A stretch of 64,000 nucleotides of DNA from Posidonia oceanica (GCA_037176725.1 JAZBRS010000035.1:46820001-46884000); one strand, 5' to 3'; positions 32,672 through 44,648 are shown, counted from the stretch's first letter. The notes: generated by a model not told the origin, from the letters alone. A program made the numbers and translations.

Positions 32672-33314
32672 GGCCTCCACATCTGCTTATCCCTTTTTGA
32701 GTCTTGCTGTACTTTGTTCTGCCTGTCATAGGCATGTAATCAAGACTTTGTTAATGCAAGGGTGTTTTGTACCATGTGCTTGTATGTTTGGTTTGGCTTC
32801 CATAACATGGTGCATACATGGTCTTACAATCATATCTTCAGCATATCTCTTCAGCCCCTTTGAGTCATGAGAAGGGCACTATCAGAACCTACAAGCTCAG
32901 AAGCAACTATCAACACTCTCAGCGCCAAGGGAGCTACAAAAGTACCCTGCATTACACTTGGATGCTAGAATCTCTACAGACCAGCACCATCAACACGGGC
33001 AAAAGCTGTCGAGTGCTCCCGGCTGGGTATCCGCCAGGCTGATACCCCTAACTATCCGGCGATGAGTCCGTCAACTCACCCCCGGGCTGGTAGCCCTAAC
33101 TACTCGTTTGACAAGCACGTCAGCTTAGTCTATCACTTTTTCGATGCCACGGGCACTTCGGCTGTCCCTTGGTATCCTCCCTGATACCAGGGGCATCTTT
33201 TTCCACTGCCCTATGGTATCACATCTCTAGCTGCACCTAGGCTGGCGTGCCTAACTGTCGCGGGCCCATCCGTTTCTTTTCTTTGCTTTCGGATCTTGGT
33301 GCCCCTATACCCTT
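32672..33314 (+). other. Element B stretch between PMD-like ORF and hairpin array
   Basis: No gene. Contains ordered hairpin words that recur downstream: GGCTGATACCCCTAACTATC and GGCGATGAGTCCGTCAACTC (33031-33078), GGGCTGGTAGCCCTAACTAC (33085), and a stem-loop CCCTTGGTATC...GATACCAGGGG (33170-33197) that also occurs at 34572 and, in A, at 44205. Confidence 0.6.
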
Positions 33315-34335
33315 GTGGTCGGTAAGTCCGAAACTTATCACCTTTCCCTTGCGGTCGGTAAGTCCGAAACTTATCACATTTCCCCTTGCGGTCGGTAAGT
33401 CCAAAACTTATCACCTTTCCTCTTACGATCGGTAAGTCCAAAACTTATCACCTTTCCTCTTGCAGTCGGTAAGTCCGAAACTTATCACCTTTCTCCTGCA
33501 GTCGATAGGTCCGAAACTTATCACATTCCAATTCTCTTGCGGTCGATAAGTCTGAACTTATCATTCCCGTTTGCGGTCGATAAGTCCGAAACTTATCACA
33601 TTCCAATCCTTTGCGGTCGATAAGTCCGAAATTTATCAGCAACCCGTTTGCGGTCGATAAGTCCGAAACTTATCACATTTTAACCCTTTGCGGCCGATAG
33701 GTCCGAAACCTATCATCTATCAGCAACCTTTGCGGTCGATGGGTCCGAAACCTATCCTTTCCAGTCGATAAGTCCGAAACTTATCATCCATCCTTTGCGG
33801 TCGATGGGTCCGAAACCTATCCTTTCCGGTCAATAAGTCCGAAACTTATCATCCATCCTTTGCGGTCGATGGGTCCGAAACCTATCCTTTCTGGTCGATA
33901 AGTCCAAAACTTATCATCCATCCTTTGTGGTCGATGGGTCCGAAACCTATCCTTTCCAGTCGATAAGTCCGAAACTTATCATCCAACCTTTGCGGTCGAT
34001 GGGTCCAAAACCTATCACTCATCATATCACTCTTTGCGGTCGATGGGTCCGAAACCTATCATTTATCACATCATGCCACCTTTGCGGCCGATAAGTCTGA
34101 AACTTATTCGATCCTGGTTGATAAGCCTGAAAGCTTATCATACCAATCTATCACTTCCGGTTGATAAGACCGTAAACTATCACTTCCGACTGATAAGTCC
34201 GAAACTTATCCGGTTTCTGGTTGATAAGATTGCAAACTTATCACACCAATCCTTCCTTGCAGTTGATGGGTCCGAAACCTATCACTCATCATCAGCCCGT
34301 CCTTTGCGGTCGATGGGTCTGAAACCTATCATCTG
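33315..34335 (+). repeat. Array of about 28 short hairpins in element B
   Basis: Each unit is a stem of about 7 bp with a 5-nt loop, consensus GATAAGT-CCGAA-ACTTATC, separated by 10-20 nt of YTTTGCGGTC type spacer. I count about 28 units. Stems vary in pairs: GATAAGT/ACTTATC, GATAGGT or GATGGGT with ACCTATC (G-U allowed in RNA), and GATAAGC/GCTTATC at 34118. Between 33733 and 33996 GATGGGT and GATAAGT units alternate, giving a higher-order repeat of about 64 bp. Not a CRISPR: the repeats are palindromic, spacers are not unique and the host is a plant. Confidence 0.88.
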
Positions 34336-35205
34336 TCGTGCGTCCTCTTTTCTTGCTTGCTTTCTCAGTAGAAAAGATGCCCCCTTTTTTCTTTCGCACG
34401 ACAATTTTGGCCCTTCTATTCCGCGCCACTCTAATTGTCTGCTTGCTTCCTCGGGCGAGGGCAAGCTATCTTCCTTTCTCCGGGCTGGCAGCCCAAACTG
34501 CTCGGTTGACACCCGTCATAACTGTCCAACCCTTCTTTCGATGCCACGGGCGCTTCGGCTATCCCTTGATATCATCCCTGATACCAAGGGCATCTTATTT
34601 TGCCGCCCTCGGTATCTTCGCTGGGCTGGCAGCCCAAACTGCTCGGATGACACCCGTCACCCTGTCTGGCGTTCTTTTCCTTGCGCTGATAACCCAAACT
34701 ATCCGGTGATGAGTCCGTCAACTCCTTGGGCCGACAACCCGAACTGTCCAGCGATGAGTCCGTCAACTCCTTGGGTCGACAACTCGAACTGTCCGGCGAT
34801 GAGTCCGTCAACTCATTACCCATCGCATCAGCATTGCATATTAGATAATGGTGCCAGCATCTCATGCTAGGTAGCAGCATCGGCATCATGCACACAATCA
34901 TTGCATGCCTTCCCCGGCAGGCTCGCATCTCATGTCATTCCAGCACGCATCGCCTGCATCTCCCCCACAGAGCTCAACGCAGCAGGCACTAGCACAGGTT
35001 ATTTTAGCATCAGCATCACATCATCATTGCATGGCATTGCATTTGCATTTGCATCTGCATTTGCATTTGCATTTTGGCAACGAGTCATGATTTCTGGCAC
35101 ATCCGTCGGAATAATAACCCACGCCCACATACTTCACGCTCGCCGGTTTAGGTGGGGTGTCTTGTCAACCTTGAGCAGCGGCCTCGGTCCCCCTTGACCT
35201 CGCTC
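34336..35205 (+). other. Element B 3' untranslated region after the array
   Basis: No gene. CGGGCTGGCAGCCCAAACTG with TGACACCCGTCA recurs at 34481 and 34621. Three tandem units of about 46 bp at 34682-34815 share AACCCRAACTRTCC and GATGAGTCCGTCAACTC; the first pairs GATA with TATC and the next pairs GACA with TGTC, a compensatory change. 35040-35075 is a TTTGCA hexamer run. Text before the PPT (ACCTCGCTC) is the same as in A. Confidence 0.65.
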
Positions 35206-35218
35206 AGGGAGGGGCATC
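35206..35218 (+). other. Polypurine tract of element B
   Basis: AGGGAGGGG followed by CATC lies directly before the 3' LTR start TGTAGACACC. The identical sequence precedes the 3' LTR of A at 45960. It primes plus-strand DNA synthesis. Confidence 0.85.
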
Positions 35219-38200
35219 TGTAGACACCCCATTTTGAGAACCTGAAAGTTGGTTGTTTTCTCCTGCAGGCTCGTGTGGACTCTAGAATGGCATCCCTTTT
35301 CTAACCCATTTTTTCTAGCCCAAACCAAACCCAAAACCTTGCCCAAAGCCCTAGAAGCCTTTACCAAGTTATTTGCAACTTTTACAACACTTCTAGGCCC
35401 AAGCCCAAGCCCATTTGCAGCTTGTGCCACCTGAGTGTGTTGGACACTGGAACAGGCAGCGTCCAACGTTGGACGCCATCTGGTCTGGCGTCCAACGGCT
35501 CGAGTGCAGCAGCGGCTGCTCCGCCCCCTCTGGCTCACCTCCCGTTCATTCCACTGCCCGTACACCACTTACTAGCCATCCCCTCACCACTCCATGCCAC
35601 CCACTAGCCGCCAAGGCCGCGTGATAGCCTACCACCAGCCAATTTCGTGCTCCCGCCCGTTTTCTGCTCTCCTCCGGAGTCACCACTTTGCCAGCCTATC
35701 CCTGCCACCCCGACGACTTCGGCGACCATCCGCACCTCCAACACTAACTACCAGACATCCCTCGAAGACTTCCCACTCTTGCTTTGGCCTACCATGCCTG
35801 CCACTGCCTGCCAAAATCCCTGCCATCGTTGAACTTAAGCCTCCGAACCCAACAAAATAGCATCCTTCATGCCGTTGTAGCATTCACCACACCGAGCAGA
35901 GAAGAGAATTCCCACATCCGAGAGCAAGAAGGCACTCCCCTCTCCGTCCTCGACACTTCGCGACCTCCTCCGACGCTCCAGGCTACCCAGACGCCTTCGC
36001 CGAAGTTGCTGTTGCAGACACACTCGCAACGTCGGTGAACGAGGTGGAGCCACTGTTCCGGGCCGCCAAACGGTAAGCACTACATCCCTTTTAGTCTTGC
36101 ATGTCGAGTGTTATGCTCCCATGCATTTTTACATTTTTTTGAACTCTTTCGGTCGAGATTCGAGGCCAAAAGGAAGTTCAGTGTGTTGGACGCACCAGCT
36201 GGTGCGTCCAATGTTGGATGCTTGCTGTAGCAGCGTCCAACACTCTGCTTAGCTTTGTCCTTGTTTGAATGCTTTCCATGCTTTATCTTTGCTTGCTTCT
36301 TTGTAAATATATGCCATATGTTTCCCTTAGTGCTCCTTGATGTTATACCATGCTTATTAGTTTATCCCATGCTTATTAGAAGCCTTTTTGCATGCTTAAT
36401 GATCCATCTGTCCCCTGCCTGTGTTGGACGCTAGCGTGAGCTGCGTCCAACGTTGGACGCTGGTTCACCTAGCGTCCAACACCTCTGCTTGCTTTACTTT
36501 GCTGCCATGCCTCCATCATGCATATTTTGAGTATTATTTTGTGATCCATGCCTACTTAGAGATGCCTGGCCCCTATGGCAACCATGCTTAGGTTTGCTAG
36601 GATTTTTCTAAGTTGTTTACTTCTTTTGCAAAGATTAAAGCTTTCTTCTCTCACGCATGTTCTTCCTTCCTTGCTTTCCTTAGCTCAAATGATTGCTATG
36701 CATGCTCCTGTTAGTTGCTTACATGCCTTTAAAGTGTTTGCATGCATGTAGCTGGGGTCAGAGCTGAGCTCCCCCTTTAGAACAGGTGAGTCTGCATGTT
36801 TGGATCATTGGACGCCACAGCCTTCAGTGTCCAACGTTGGACGCTGCTGGCTCTAGCGTCCAACGTCCTGACCTCCCCATCTTTGGTTCAAAGCTTGCAT
36901 GTCTTCCTGATCTGGTTCTTTGCATGTCTCTTGTGTTCTTATGCATGCTTAGCCTCTCTAGCAACTGTTCTTTAACTTCTTTGAATTATTCTGGCTATTT
37001 TATGCATGTTTTTTGTGTGCTGTGCCCCCTAGAGTGTTCTACGCTACTGGTGCTGGCGTCCAACATTGGACACCGGCCTAGCTCGCATCCAACACCCTGG
37101 TTGTGTCTCTGACCTGGCACAGACCCCAAGTAAGGTCTGATTGCATCTTTTATGCTCCCCTTGTTTGCTTGTTTGTCCTGTGCACATCCAGTAGCCCAAA
37201 TGCATGCTCCCACCCTTTTTATTTTATTTTATTTTTTCTTTTAGTTTGTTTTTTTGTTTGCTTCCTCTTCTCTCTGTCTTTTGGCCTGTGTTAGATGTCT
37301 GCCACTATGGCGTCTAACGTTGGACGCCATGCCTACCGACGTCCAACAACCTGTTTGTTCTAACCCTTAATCCTGGCCTGCCCCTTTGCTCTAATCCCCT
37401 CCTAATCCTCTGTTAAGTTAGTCTTGCATCTCATGCACCTCTTGCACTGCATTTCTGCATCTGCATCGCATCCATATAGCCTGCATGCATTCATTTTTCT
37501 CAAAAGCATGGCTTGGTTGTTGGACGGCCAGATCTCAGCGTCCAACATTGGATGCTGTCAATCTGAGCGTCCAACACCCTCTGCCCCCTTTTTCTTCTTT
37601 TCATTTTTTCAAGAATCACCTTGATCTTGCTTCTGATTTCTGGGCCTTGTGTTTTTATTTCCCAGCATGCTCTATCTGTCCTAGGATTTTTACATTGCAT
37701 CAAATCCCTATTTTCCAAGTTTGCATCGCATGTTTTCTGCATTTTGGTTTTTGCCTGTGTAGGACACGAGCTATTCCAGCGTCCAACATTGGACGCTGCT
37801 GCTAGTCGCGTCCAACACTTGCTGTAAGCTGCATCTCATTTTAAATGCCGAATCCGTTTTGATTGCCACCCCTTTGCATTTCGCTGGTCCCGATACTTGC
37901 CTACAGCACCCTTGCATGTTGTCGGGACCCTGTTTTGATTTTGCACCTCGCCCTGCACTTTTTTCCTCTTTGCACCTAGGTCCTTCTCTTTGCATTCTTG
38001 CATGCATTGCACCCCTATCATTGCACCTAGTATCTTAGGACACTTTTGAGCACTCTTAGCTCCCATGCATATGGGAGGCCCCGTCCTGCACACCCCTAGG
38101 ACCTCTTTGCACTTAGATCCATTATTCTCCCCCATTCTTGGCCCTCCTACCTTGAAGCCTACATATCTTCCGATCCGACCGTCAGATCTTCACAACCAAG

Positions 38201-39619
38201 CTACCTGGACAACCCCGGTGGAGCGCACTTCAACGCAGACCAAGCACTTCCCAGATTAGGCTTCAAATCTCCAAGGTAAATCCTTCTGAACCATTACATA
38301 TCATTTATCGCATTTGCATGCATTGTTTTCGCGTCTCATTTTCCACGCATATAGATTTGGACCTCCCCCTTTGCCCATCTACTCTGCTTCCTCTTTTCGC
38401 GTCTTCTTAGTGTTTTTGGATTCAGTTCTCCCTCAGATTCACTACTGATTGCGGCCTTCTTCCCCCTTTTCCATGATCCAATTGCAGAGCGAGCTTTGGG
38501 CAGCGTGCGAGACACATCGTGGGACGGTGTGGGAAACAGTCACAGAATAGTGGTGATCCCTCCACTTGCTTCCTTTCCCCTTTGCAGGTCTTTACACCTG
38601 TATTGTGTGGTGCTTCCGATGTTTGTTCTTACACTCACATCGCTTGTCTCCCCTTTGCATCCGGGCTGGTAGCCCTAACTGCCCGTTTGACGCCCGTCAT
38701 GTCGTCTAATCTTCCCCTTTGCTTGTCATACCCCTGCATTGCATGGCTTTTTTCAAGGTTTTGCTTTTACTTTTGCATCGCTTGTTTTCTCGTCTGGATT
38801 TGCTTTCGCCTTTGCTTATCGTACCCCTGCATTGCGTGGTTTTCCGATGTTTTGCTTTTGCAATTGCATTGCTTGTTTTTCACCCAGATTTGCCTTCCGC
38901 TTTGCTTGTCATACCCCTGCATCGCATGGCTTTTCCGATGTTTTATTTTCGCTTGTTTCTCGCGTTGTTTTGTGTGTTTGACGTTGTTTTCCCTTGCTTG
39001 CCGCTCGCATTGTTTGGCTTTACCGGTGTTTTGTTTTATCGCCTGCATTTGCATATAGGGCAGTGATGCTTACTGCCTGGAGTTCTCATGAACCAGGGTT
39101 CGCCCGAACCAGGGTTCGCCCGGTTCGGAACACAGACAGCGCTGCTGAGCACTTAGATTGCACGTTTAATTCCTTGCACACCTTCCAACCCTTAGAGCAC
39201 ACATTTGAGCATCCAATTAGGCATTCAGGGCATTTAGGCATTCGAAGCATGCATTCCCCCTCAAAAGCGAGCGTGAGCCTAGAAAGACCGCTTCTCGGGC
39301 GCGTCGGGGGTGCCTAACACCTTCCCCGCATGTAACAGGAGTCCTTACCCTTTCTTTGGCCCGTAATGACCCTTTTGCCCTCGTCCTTGGTACGAGATAT
39401 TCTCTTTGCATAGCATTTGCATTGAACTGCATCTTCTTGTGTGGTTTTGCATGTTCTTCATGCATTTCCCCGGTTTTCCTCGTCTCCCGATTGAATAGAC
39501 TAGGTGGCGACTCCCTTTTCTTTATCTTTCCCCTCTTCGCGTCTCTCCATCCGTGAAAACCTCTCTCTTTCAGGTCCCCCCTCCAGTCCGAGCCTAAAAA
39601 GAGAAAAGGCGCATTCACA
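35219..39619 (+). repeat. Element B 3' LTR (4401 bp)
   Basis: Matches 15382-19805 throughout. Differences include one hairpin fewer in the first cluster (35439-35497 against 15602-15698), C/T changes in hairpin arms (for example GTTGGATGC at 36213) and a short duplication GAACCAGGGTTCGCCC at 39090-39120. Other modules: 36185, 36423, 36808, 37036, 37290, 37519, 37759. Intron candidate 38276-38587; conserved block 39279-39350; U5 PBS-like motif near 39505. Confidence 0.93.
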
Positions 39620-39624
39620 GCGAT
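39620..39624. repeat. Target site duplication of element B (right)
   Basis: GCGAT follows the last LTR base. It pairs with GCGAC at 15377-15381. Confidence 0.85.
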
Positions 39625-39860
39625 GCCATGCTGGTGATTTCTCAAGTGAATGGCGACTGAAAGACAAAGGATCCAAAGCTACTGCCATATCATGAACACC
39701 TGCCGAAGCTGATAGAACAATTTGCGAGCATCCGCTTCACATACATGAACCGAGCAAAGAATGCATATGCAGATGCATTGGCAACCCTGGCGTCCTGGCT
39801 CAGCATACCTGAAGATAGCATAGTGGATGTATCTATTACTTGCATAGAGCGGCCTGCGCA
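39625..39860 (+). pseudogene. Element A archaeal-type RNase H, C-terminal part
   Basis: Continues the gene cut at 15381: AMLVISQVNGD, a TGA at 39657 in place of TGG (B has NGNWKTKD), then YMNRAKNAYADALATLASWL with the last catalytic Asp. The fragment is in the same frame as the N-terminal part once element B is taken out. Confidence 0.88.
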
Positions 39861-41144
39861 CTGCATGAACATAGAAGAGGCAGATCCAACTGAGGAGCAG
39901 CCCTGGTATCAAGACATAAAAGCTTTCCTGGAGTCTGGCAGCTTTCCTCCCGGTACCTCAACAGCAGATAAAAGAACTCTGACGCATCTGGTGTCAAAGT
40001 ATGTACTAGGGGCAAGACAGTTGTACAGAAGGTCATATAACCAAATGCTCCTGCGCTGCCTGAACAAATCGAAGGCCGACACGCTGATGCTTCAAGTGCA
40101 TACGGGGACCTGCGGCCCGCACATGAACGGTGTCCTACTGGCCAAGAAGATAATGCTTCAAGGATACTTTTAGCTAACTATGGAAGCAGACTGCTGCCGG
40201 TTCGTGCGCAGATGCCACAACTACCAAGTGCATGGTAACTTCATTCGAGCACCCCCACAGGAATTGCATAGCATGTCGTCGCCATGGCCCTTCTCCACCT
40301 AGGGGATTGATGTCATTGGCGCCATCCACCCTGCAGCTTCCAATGGTCATCGTTACATTCTGGTAGCGATTGATTACTTTACCAAGTGGGTGGAAGCGGC
40401 CTCTTACAAAACAGTAACTGTCGTGGCTACAGAAAAGTTTATCAGAAACAATATCATAGCCCGGTATAGGGTCCCGCATGCGATCATCTCTGATAACGGC
40501 ATAAATTTCATTGCTAAGAGGATCGAAGACTATCTGCAGAGCTTCAGCATCAAACACCACAGATCCTCGCCTTATCAGTCGTAGATGAACGGTGCAATGG
40601 ATTCTGCCAACAAAAACCTAGTTAAGATCTTGAAAAAATGGCGGAAACTCACAAGGACTGGCACGACAAGCTCCCTTACGCACTCTGGGCGTATAGGACA
40701 TCTGTCCAGACTTCAACAGGAGCCACCCCATACTCTCTAGTGTATGGCATGGAGGCGGTGCTGCCTATCGAGGTAGAGATCTCGTCACTGCGGATCCTAC
40801 GGGAAGCTGAGTTGGAAGAAGCAGAATGGATCGAAGACCGCTGCGTCCAGCTAAATCTAATTGATGAGCACAGGCTGCAAGCTATGCATAATGCTCACTG
40901 TTACCAGAAGCGAATGGCTAGATCATACTTGAAGAAGGTTCAGCCAAGAGGCTTCCAGTCAGGAGACCTTGTTCTGCGTGCCATTCACTTGCCTGATGGT
41001 CGAGGGAAATTCCGACCTAATTGGCGTGGCCCATTTGTGGTCAAGCAGGTCTTCTCAGGCAGCGCTGTAACTCTTGAGGATATGGATCAGGTCGAGCAGT
41101 CTGAGCCTGTCAACTTATGCTACCTCAAGAAGTACTATCAGTAG
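39861..41144 (+). pseudogene. int: Element A integrase (TAGs and one frameshift)
   Basis: Zinc-binding part with HTGTCGPH and a CHNC pair (B: CHSC), core with IDVIGAIHPAA, SDNGINF and MDSANK, where B has AVESANK, so the catalytic Glu is replaced by Asp. C-terminal RGPFVVKQVFSGSA and final KKYYQ before the natural TAG at 41142. Stops: TAG at 40171 and 40300 (TGG in B), TAG at 40582 (CAG in B). One base is missing in the A run near 40633 compared with B, so the frame shifts. Nonfunctional. Confidence 0.9.
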
Positions 41145-42623
41145 CCCGGGGCAACCCCGTTGCAGATGCTTTTCCCCCACCTATTCACTTGCATTCTCAT
41201 CCTCCCTACATCTCCTATCTTGCCTCTTGCATCTCTATTCCTGTATATTTTCTTATGCTTCTTCTATCCTTCTCTTGCATTTCTGCTCCACTGCATATCC
41301 TCATTGCATTTTGTCCTTTTCGAACATCATACCTTTTCAAATCATCATCGTCATCCTCATAAATCATACATTGCATTTTTTGCCCCGTGATGAAAACCGA
41401 AAGTGCTTGCCTGCTCTGGAAGGAGTCCACCTTGCCTCACCCGGCACTACTCGGATGTCTTAGCTAGTGAGGGAGCCACCACCCATCAGGACAGGTGAAT
41501 TGCCCAAACTCATAGGACATACACCTCAAGAGGGAGAAAAAATGTTAGGATGCGAGCTGAAAAAAGAAGAAGAGAATAGACATCTAAGCTTCGGCACATG
41601 CGAAAAGGAATAGAAGGCGAAGACAGAAGCTGGCCCTAGAGATAGGGGTGTGCAGTCTAACCTTGCTCCTTTTGCTCATCCCAGAAGAGACCCAAAGCCC
41701 ACATCCATGAACCTAAGCACCCTTTTCACCTCCAAAATGGGGATAGCGAAAGCCTGTGAAAAAAAAAAAGAGAGAGAAAAAGAAGTCAAATAAGCAAAAA
41801 AAAAAGGGAGAAAAAGAAAAGAAAGCATGTAAGAAAAGAAAAAAGAGAAAAAAGAAAGAGGTTGGACAAAAGTCAGCCCAAAAATACAGGCAATATTATC
41901 CCCCCATATCCTAGAAAAGAACCAAGGGTGTAAGCCTAAACAGTCCACAACTCGCCCACCTCAAAGAATGACACTTATCATCTCCAAGCCAGGGGCAGAG
42001 AAAGCCTACACACCCATGTGGGAGAAAACAAAAAAAGAGAGCAGAAAAAGTAGGTGTAGGTTCTGAAAAGTTCGGTAGGTAGCCTGTCCTCACCACACCA
42101 CCACCTGAATACTACCAACACCCCTTCCGGAGTGTCACCAACAAGTTAGGAGTCCAAGTAGGGCCCAGTGAGTCAAGGACCACTCCCTTCCTTTGCAGCA
42201 GGCACCAAAGCACTCCGTATGTTGAGGGCAAAGCATACTAATCATATTTTAAGCATATCAACTGTATCATGCATATCTGCATCTCCAATCATCCCTTCCC
42301 TCTTTTCAACCGTTCTGCTCTGCAAAAGTTGCCTCAGCTCTGAGACAATACTCTTACCAAGTATGTGTTGACGCCGTTCAAGCTGCGCTAGTCCAAAACT
42401 CCTGCCAGTCCTCGCCTCGTGTCAACAGAATCCCCCCTGCTTATATGTGCTTAGCTGCTATGTTCCGATGTTAACTGCTGAATATATTGAACTGCTTTAC
42501 CAGCTTCAGATTCTACTTTTAGTTAGCGATTATATGCCTGTGTGATCGGACTATCTACAGCATTGATAACAGGTACCTTGAAGATTCTGCAGCACCTGTC
42601 TGTTTCTCTCTGCGGCTTGCGCC
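41145..42623 (+). other. Element A region between integrase and PMD-like ORF
   Basis: No gene. It parallels 29753-31468 of B: conserved block at 41388-41483, purine-rich oligo-A tract at 41755-41865, ACACACCCATGTGGGAG at 42008, GGAGTCCAAGTAGGGCCCAGTGAGTC at 42149. The text just before the ORF, AACAGGTACCTTGAAGATTC (42570), corresponds to ATAGGTACTTGAAGATTTC in B and looks like the start of an exon. Confidence 0.6.
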
Positions 42624-43823
42624 ATGGGTTACCCCACTCTCGAGACCCCAGTACACTATTCTGAGACTCTACGGGGTTGGATAGGCAAGCTCACCAAGGA
42701 TGACTGTGAAAAACTACGCCTCTGGGGCATACCAACTAAACTGCTGAAGGCGGCTGATGTCGAAGTAAGCCGACACCTCCTGTGCACTGCCGTAAGATTC
42801 TGGAAGCCGGCGCATCATGTCTTCTGCTTTGGAAGGATAGAACTAACACCTACACTGGAAGAGGTGCGCCGAATCTGTGGCTTCTCCCGGCTAATGGGAC
42901 CGCCCATCTTCATGAGGCGTGACAAGTACATAGCGGTCCTTTGCAAGCTATCTGGGCTCTCCACTGACCGGTGCCAGCAATTAATCTGCACTAGCGACCT
43001 TACGCCCATGCTGCGCCTGACTTACTTTGATGAGATTGTGGACAAGCATGCTGAGCTCGGAGATGATCTTTGGCTTTGGGGATTTGTCACCCGATTTCTG
43101 GGCGAGCTGATATTCACTTATGGCCGGATGATAGTTGCGATAGAAATTGCTGAAATCGCACTAGTTGTGGTGACTAGGCAGATAGACCTGGCACCAGTTG
43201 TCTTGGCTAAAACTTATCGTAGGCTGGACCGCATCTCTCACCGCTGCCACCACTTCCACGGCTGCGGAGTGCTAGTACAGATCTGGCTGGCTGCACATCT
43301 AGAACTGGACATACTACGGCCTTGGGGCAATGTTATCGAGACATATTGCAATAGCGGCCATGCTAGGACAATCAAAAGCGTCCTAAAAGAATACAAGAAA
43401 CTATCAGAGCTGACGGATGACACCGTAGCATGGCGCATCATTCCATCTGCGGCTGAGCCTTTCACTATCTTCTTTGAAACCCGTGATGCGCGACTTGTTG
43501 TGCTGCCAGGATTCACCGGAGGTGTGGAGTATCATCCTGTCCGGGTCATGCGGCAGTTCGGCCTCCAGCAGGGCGCCTTCATAGACAGCACCGCCCCCAG
43601 GCTCCTCCAGGCATATCCTTTGGGTTCAACATCTGTTACAACTGAACTAGCTGATCTAATGCAGCATGGAGTGCGGTCTACTGACATAGCATCCGCGCAA
43701 GGCTCGGGTTGCACTCCTGAATATCTAACAGAGGTGCAAGCGCTCTAGCCCATCAGTGAGATACCTCCTGGCGCTCCCATGTTCCCCGACTCCAGAAAGT
43801 CAAAGAAAGCTCGGATCGACTAG
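42624..43823 (+). pseudogene. PMD-like protein of element A (one late TAG)
   Basis: Homologue of the B ORF with the same start and length; most positions agree by eye. ATG at 42624 (MGYPTLETPVHYSETLRGW), then KLRLWGIPTKLLKAADVEV, AVRFWKPAHHVFCFGRIEL, LEEVRRICGFSRLMGP, TVAWRIIPSAAEPF and VRVMRQFGLQQGAF. The only defect is TAG at 43746 in place of TGG (B: LWPINE), after which SEIPPGAPMF and KSKKARID lead to the original stop at 43821. The truncated product would lack about 26 residues including the basic tail. Compared with gag-pol of A, which has more than ten stops, this gene is strikingly preserved. Confidence 0.8.
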
Positions 43824-44316
43824 AACATCTGTGTAGCTGTTTGCCTGTGTAGTTCTTATACTGTATCTTTTGGCCTGCCACAGGCATGTAATCAAGTTCT
43901 ATCAATACAAAGGCGTTCTGAGCCACCTATTTGCATTTCAAATCTACTTCAAGTGCATGCATGATCGCATCAATCATATTGCAGGGCCCTTAGCCAGACT
44001 TGCTGCCAAACACCGCAGGAAAGTCCTCCTCAATCAATCCAAGTGCTGACCCGTGCCATCCAAACAAGCAAAGCCGCCGAGCACCATCGTCCGGATCTTC
44101 TTCCAGGGGCTGGTATCCCAAACTACTCGTCTGGCAAACGCGTCAGTTTTGTCTTCACCCTTTGTTTTTTATGCCAAGGATGCGCTGGCCAACCCCTGGC
44201 ATCATCCTGATACCAGGGGCATCTTTTTGTTCGCCCCTTGGTATCATTCCCCCTCTCTTTCCCCCATGATATTCCTATATATCATAGGATGATCTGCTCT
44301 TGCAAAACCTATTCCT
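43824..44316 (+). other. Element A stretch between PMD-like ORF and hairpin array
   Basis: No gene. GGGGCTGGTATCCCAAACTA with a TGGC...GTCA tail at 44105-44146 and the stem-loop CCCCTGGCATCATCCTGATA...CCAGGGG at 44205-44231 have counterparts in B. Confidence 0.6.
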
Positions 44317-44576
44317 TTGCCGGCCGATAAGTCCGATATCTTATCATCCATTCTTTCGCCGGTCGATAAGTCCAATATCTTATCACTCATTCTTTTGCCG
44401 GCCGATAAGTCCGATATCTTATCACCTATTCATTTGCCAGCCGATAAGTCCGATATCTTATCACCCATTCATTTGCCGGCCGATAAGTTCGATATCTTAT
44501 CACTCATTCTTTTGCTGGCCGATAAGTCCGATATCTTATCATCCTTTCTTTTACCAACCGATAAGTCTGATATCTT

Positions 44577-44613
<37 letters not shown>

Positions 44614-44614
44614 C

Positions 44615-44648
<34 letters not shown>

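Larger units (their letters stand above)
15382..39619 (+). mobile_element. Element B: Tat/Ogre-like LTR retrotransposon inserted in element A
   Basis: LTRs of 4424 and 4401 bp, TSD GCGAC/GCGAT, exact PBS at 19809 and PPT at 35206 bound a 24.2-kb element that is structurally complete. It is the youngest visible insertion: it interrupts A, nothing interrupts it, and its LTRs differ less than those of A (many long stretches such as 37640-38200 against 17842-18402 show only isolated changes). The gag-pol still has three frameshifts or gaps and about ten stops, so it is not coding-competent. The PMD-like ORF is uninterrupted. Confidence 0.94.

Noticed and set aside
33315..34335. CRISPR-like array of short repeats
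   Set aside because: Units are themselves palindromic, spacers are short and not unique, there are no cas genes, and the setting is a plant retrotransposon.
34682..34815. Hammerhead ribozyme (GATGAGTCCGT resembles the CUGAUGAGUCCGU core, and CCGAAAC occurs nearby)
   Set aside because: The second strand of stem II and the GAAA segment do not follow at the needed place in any of the units, and the CTGATGA core is incomplete. Similarity is limited to one word.
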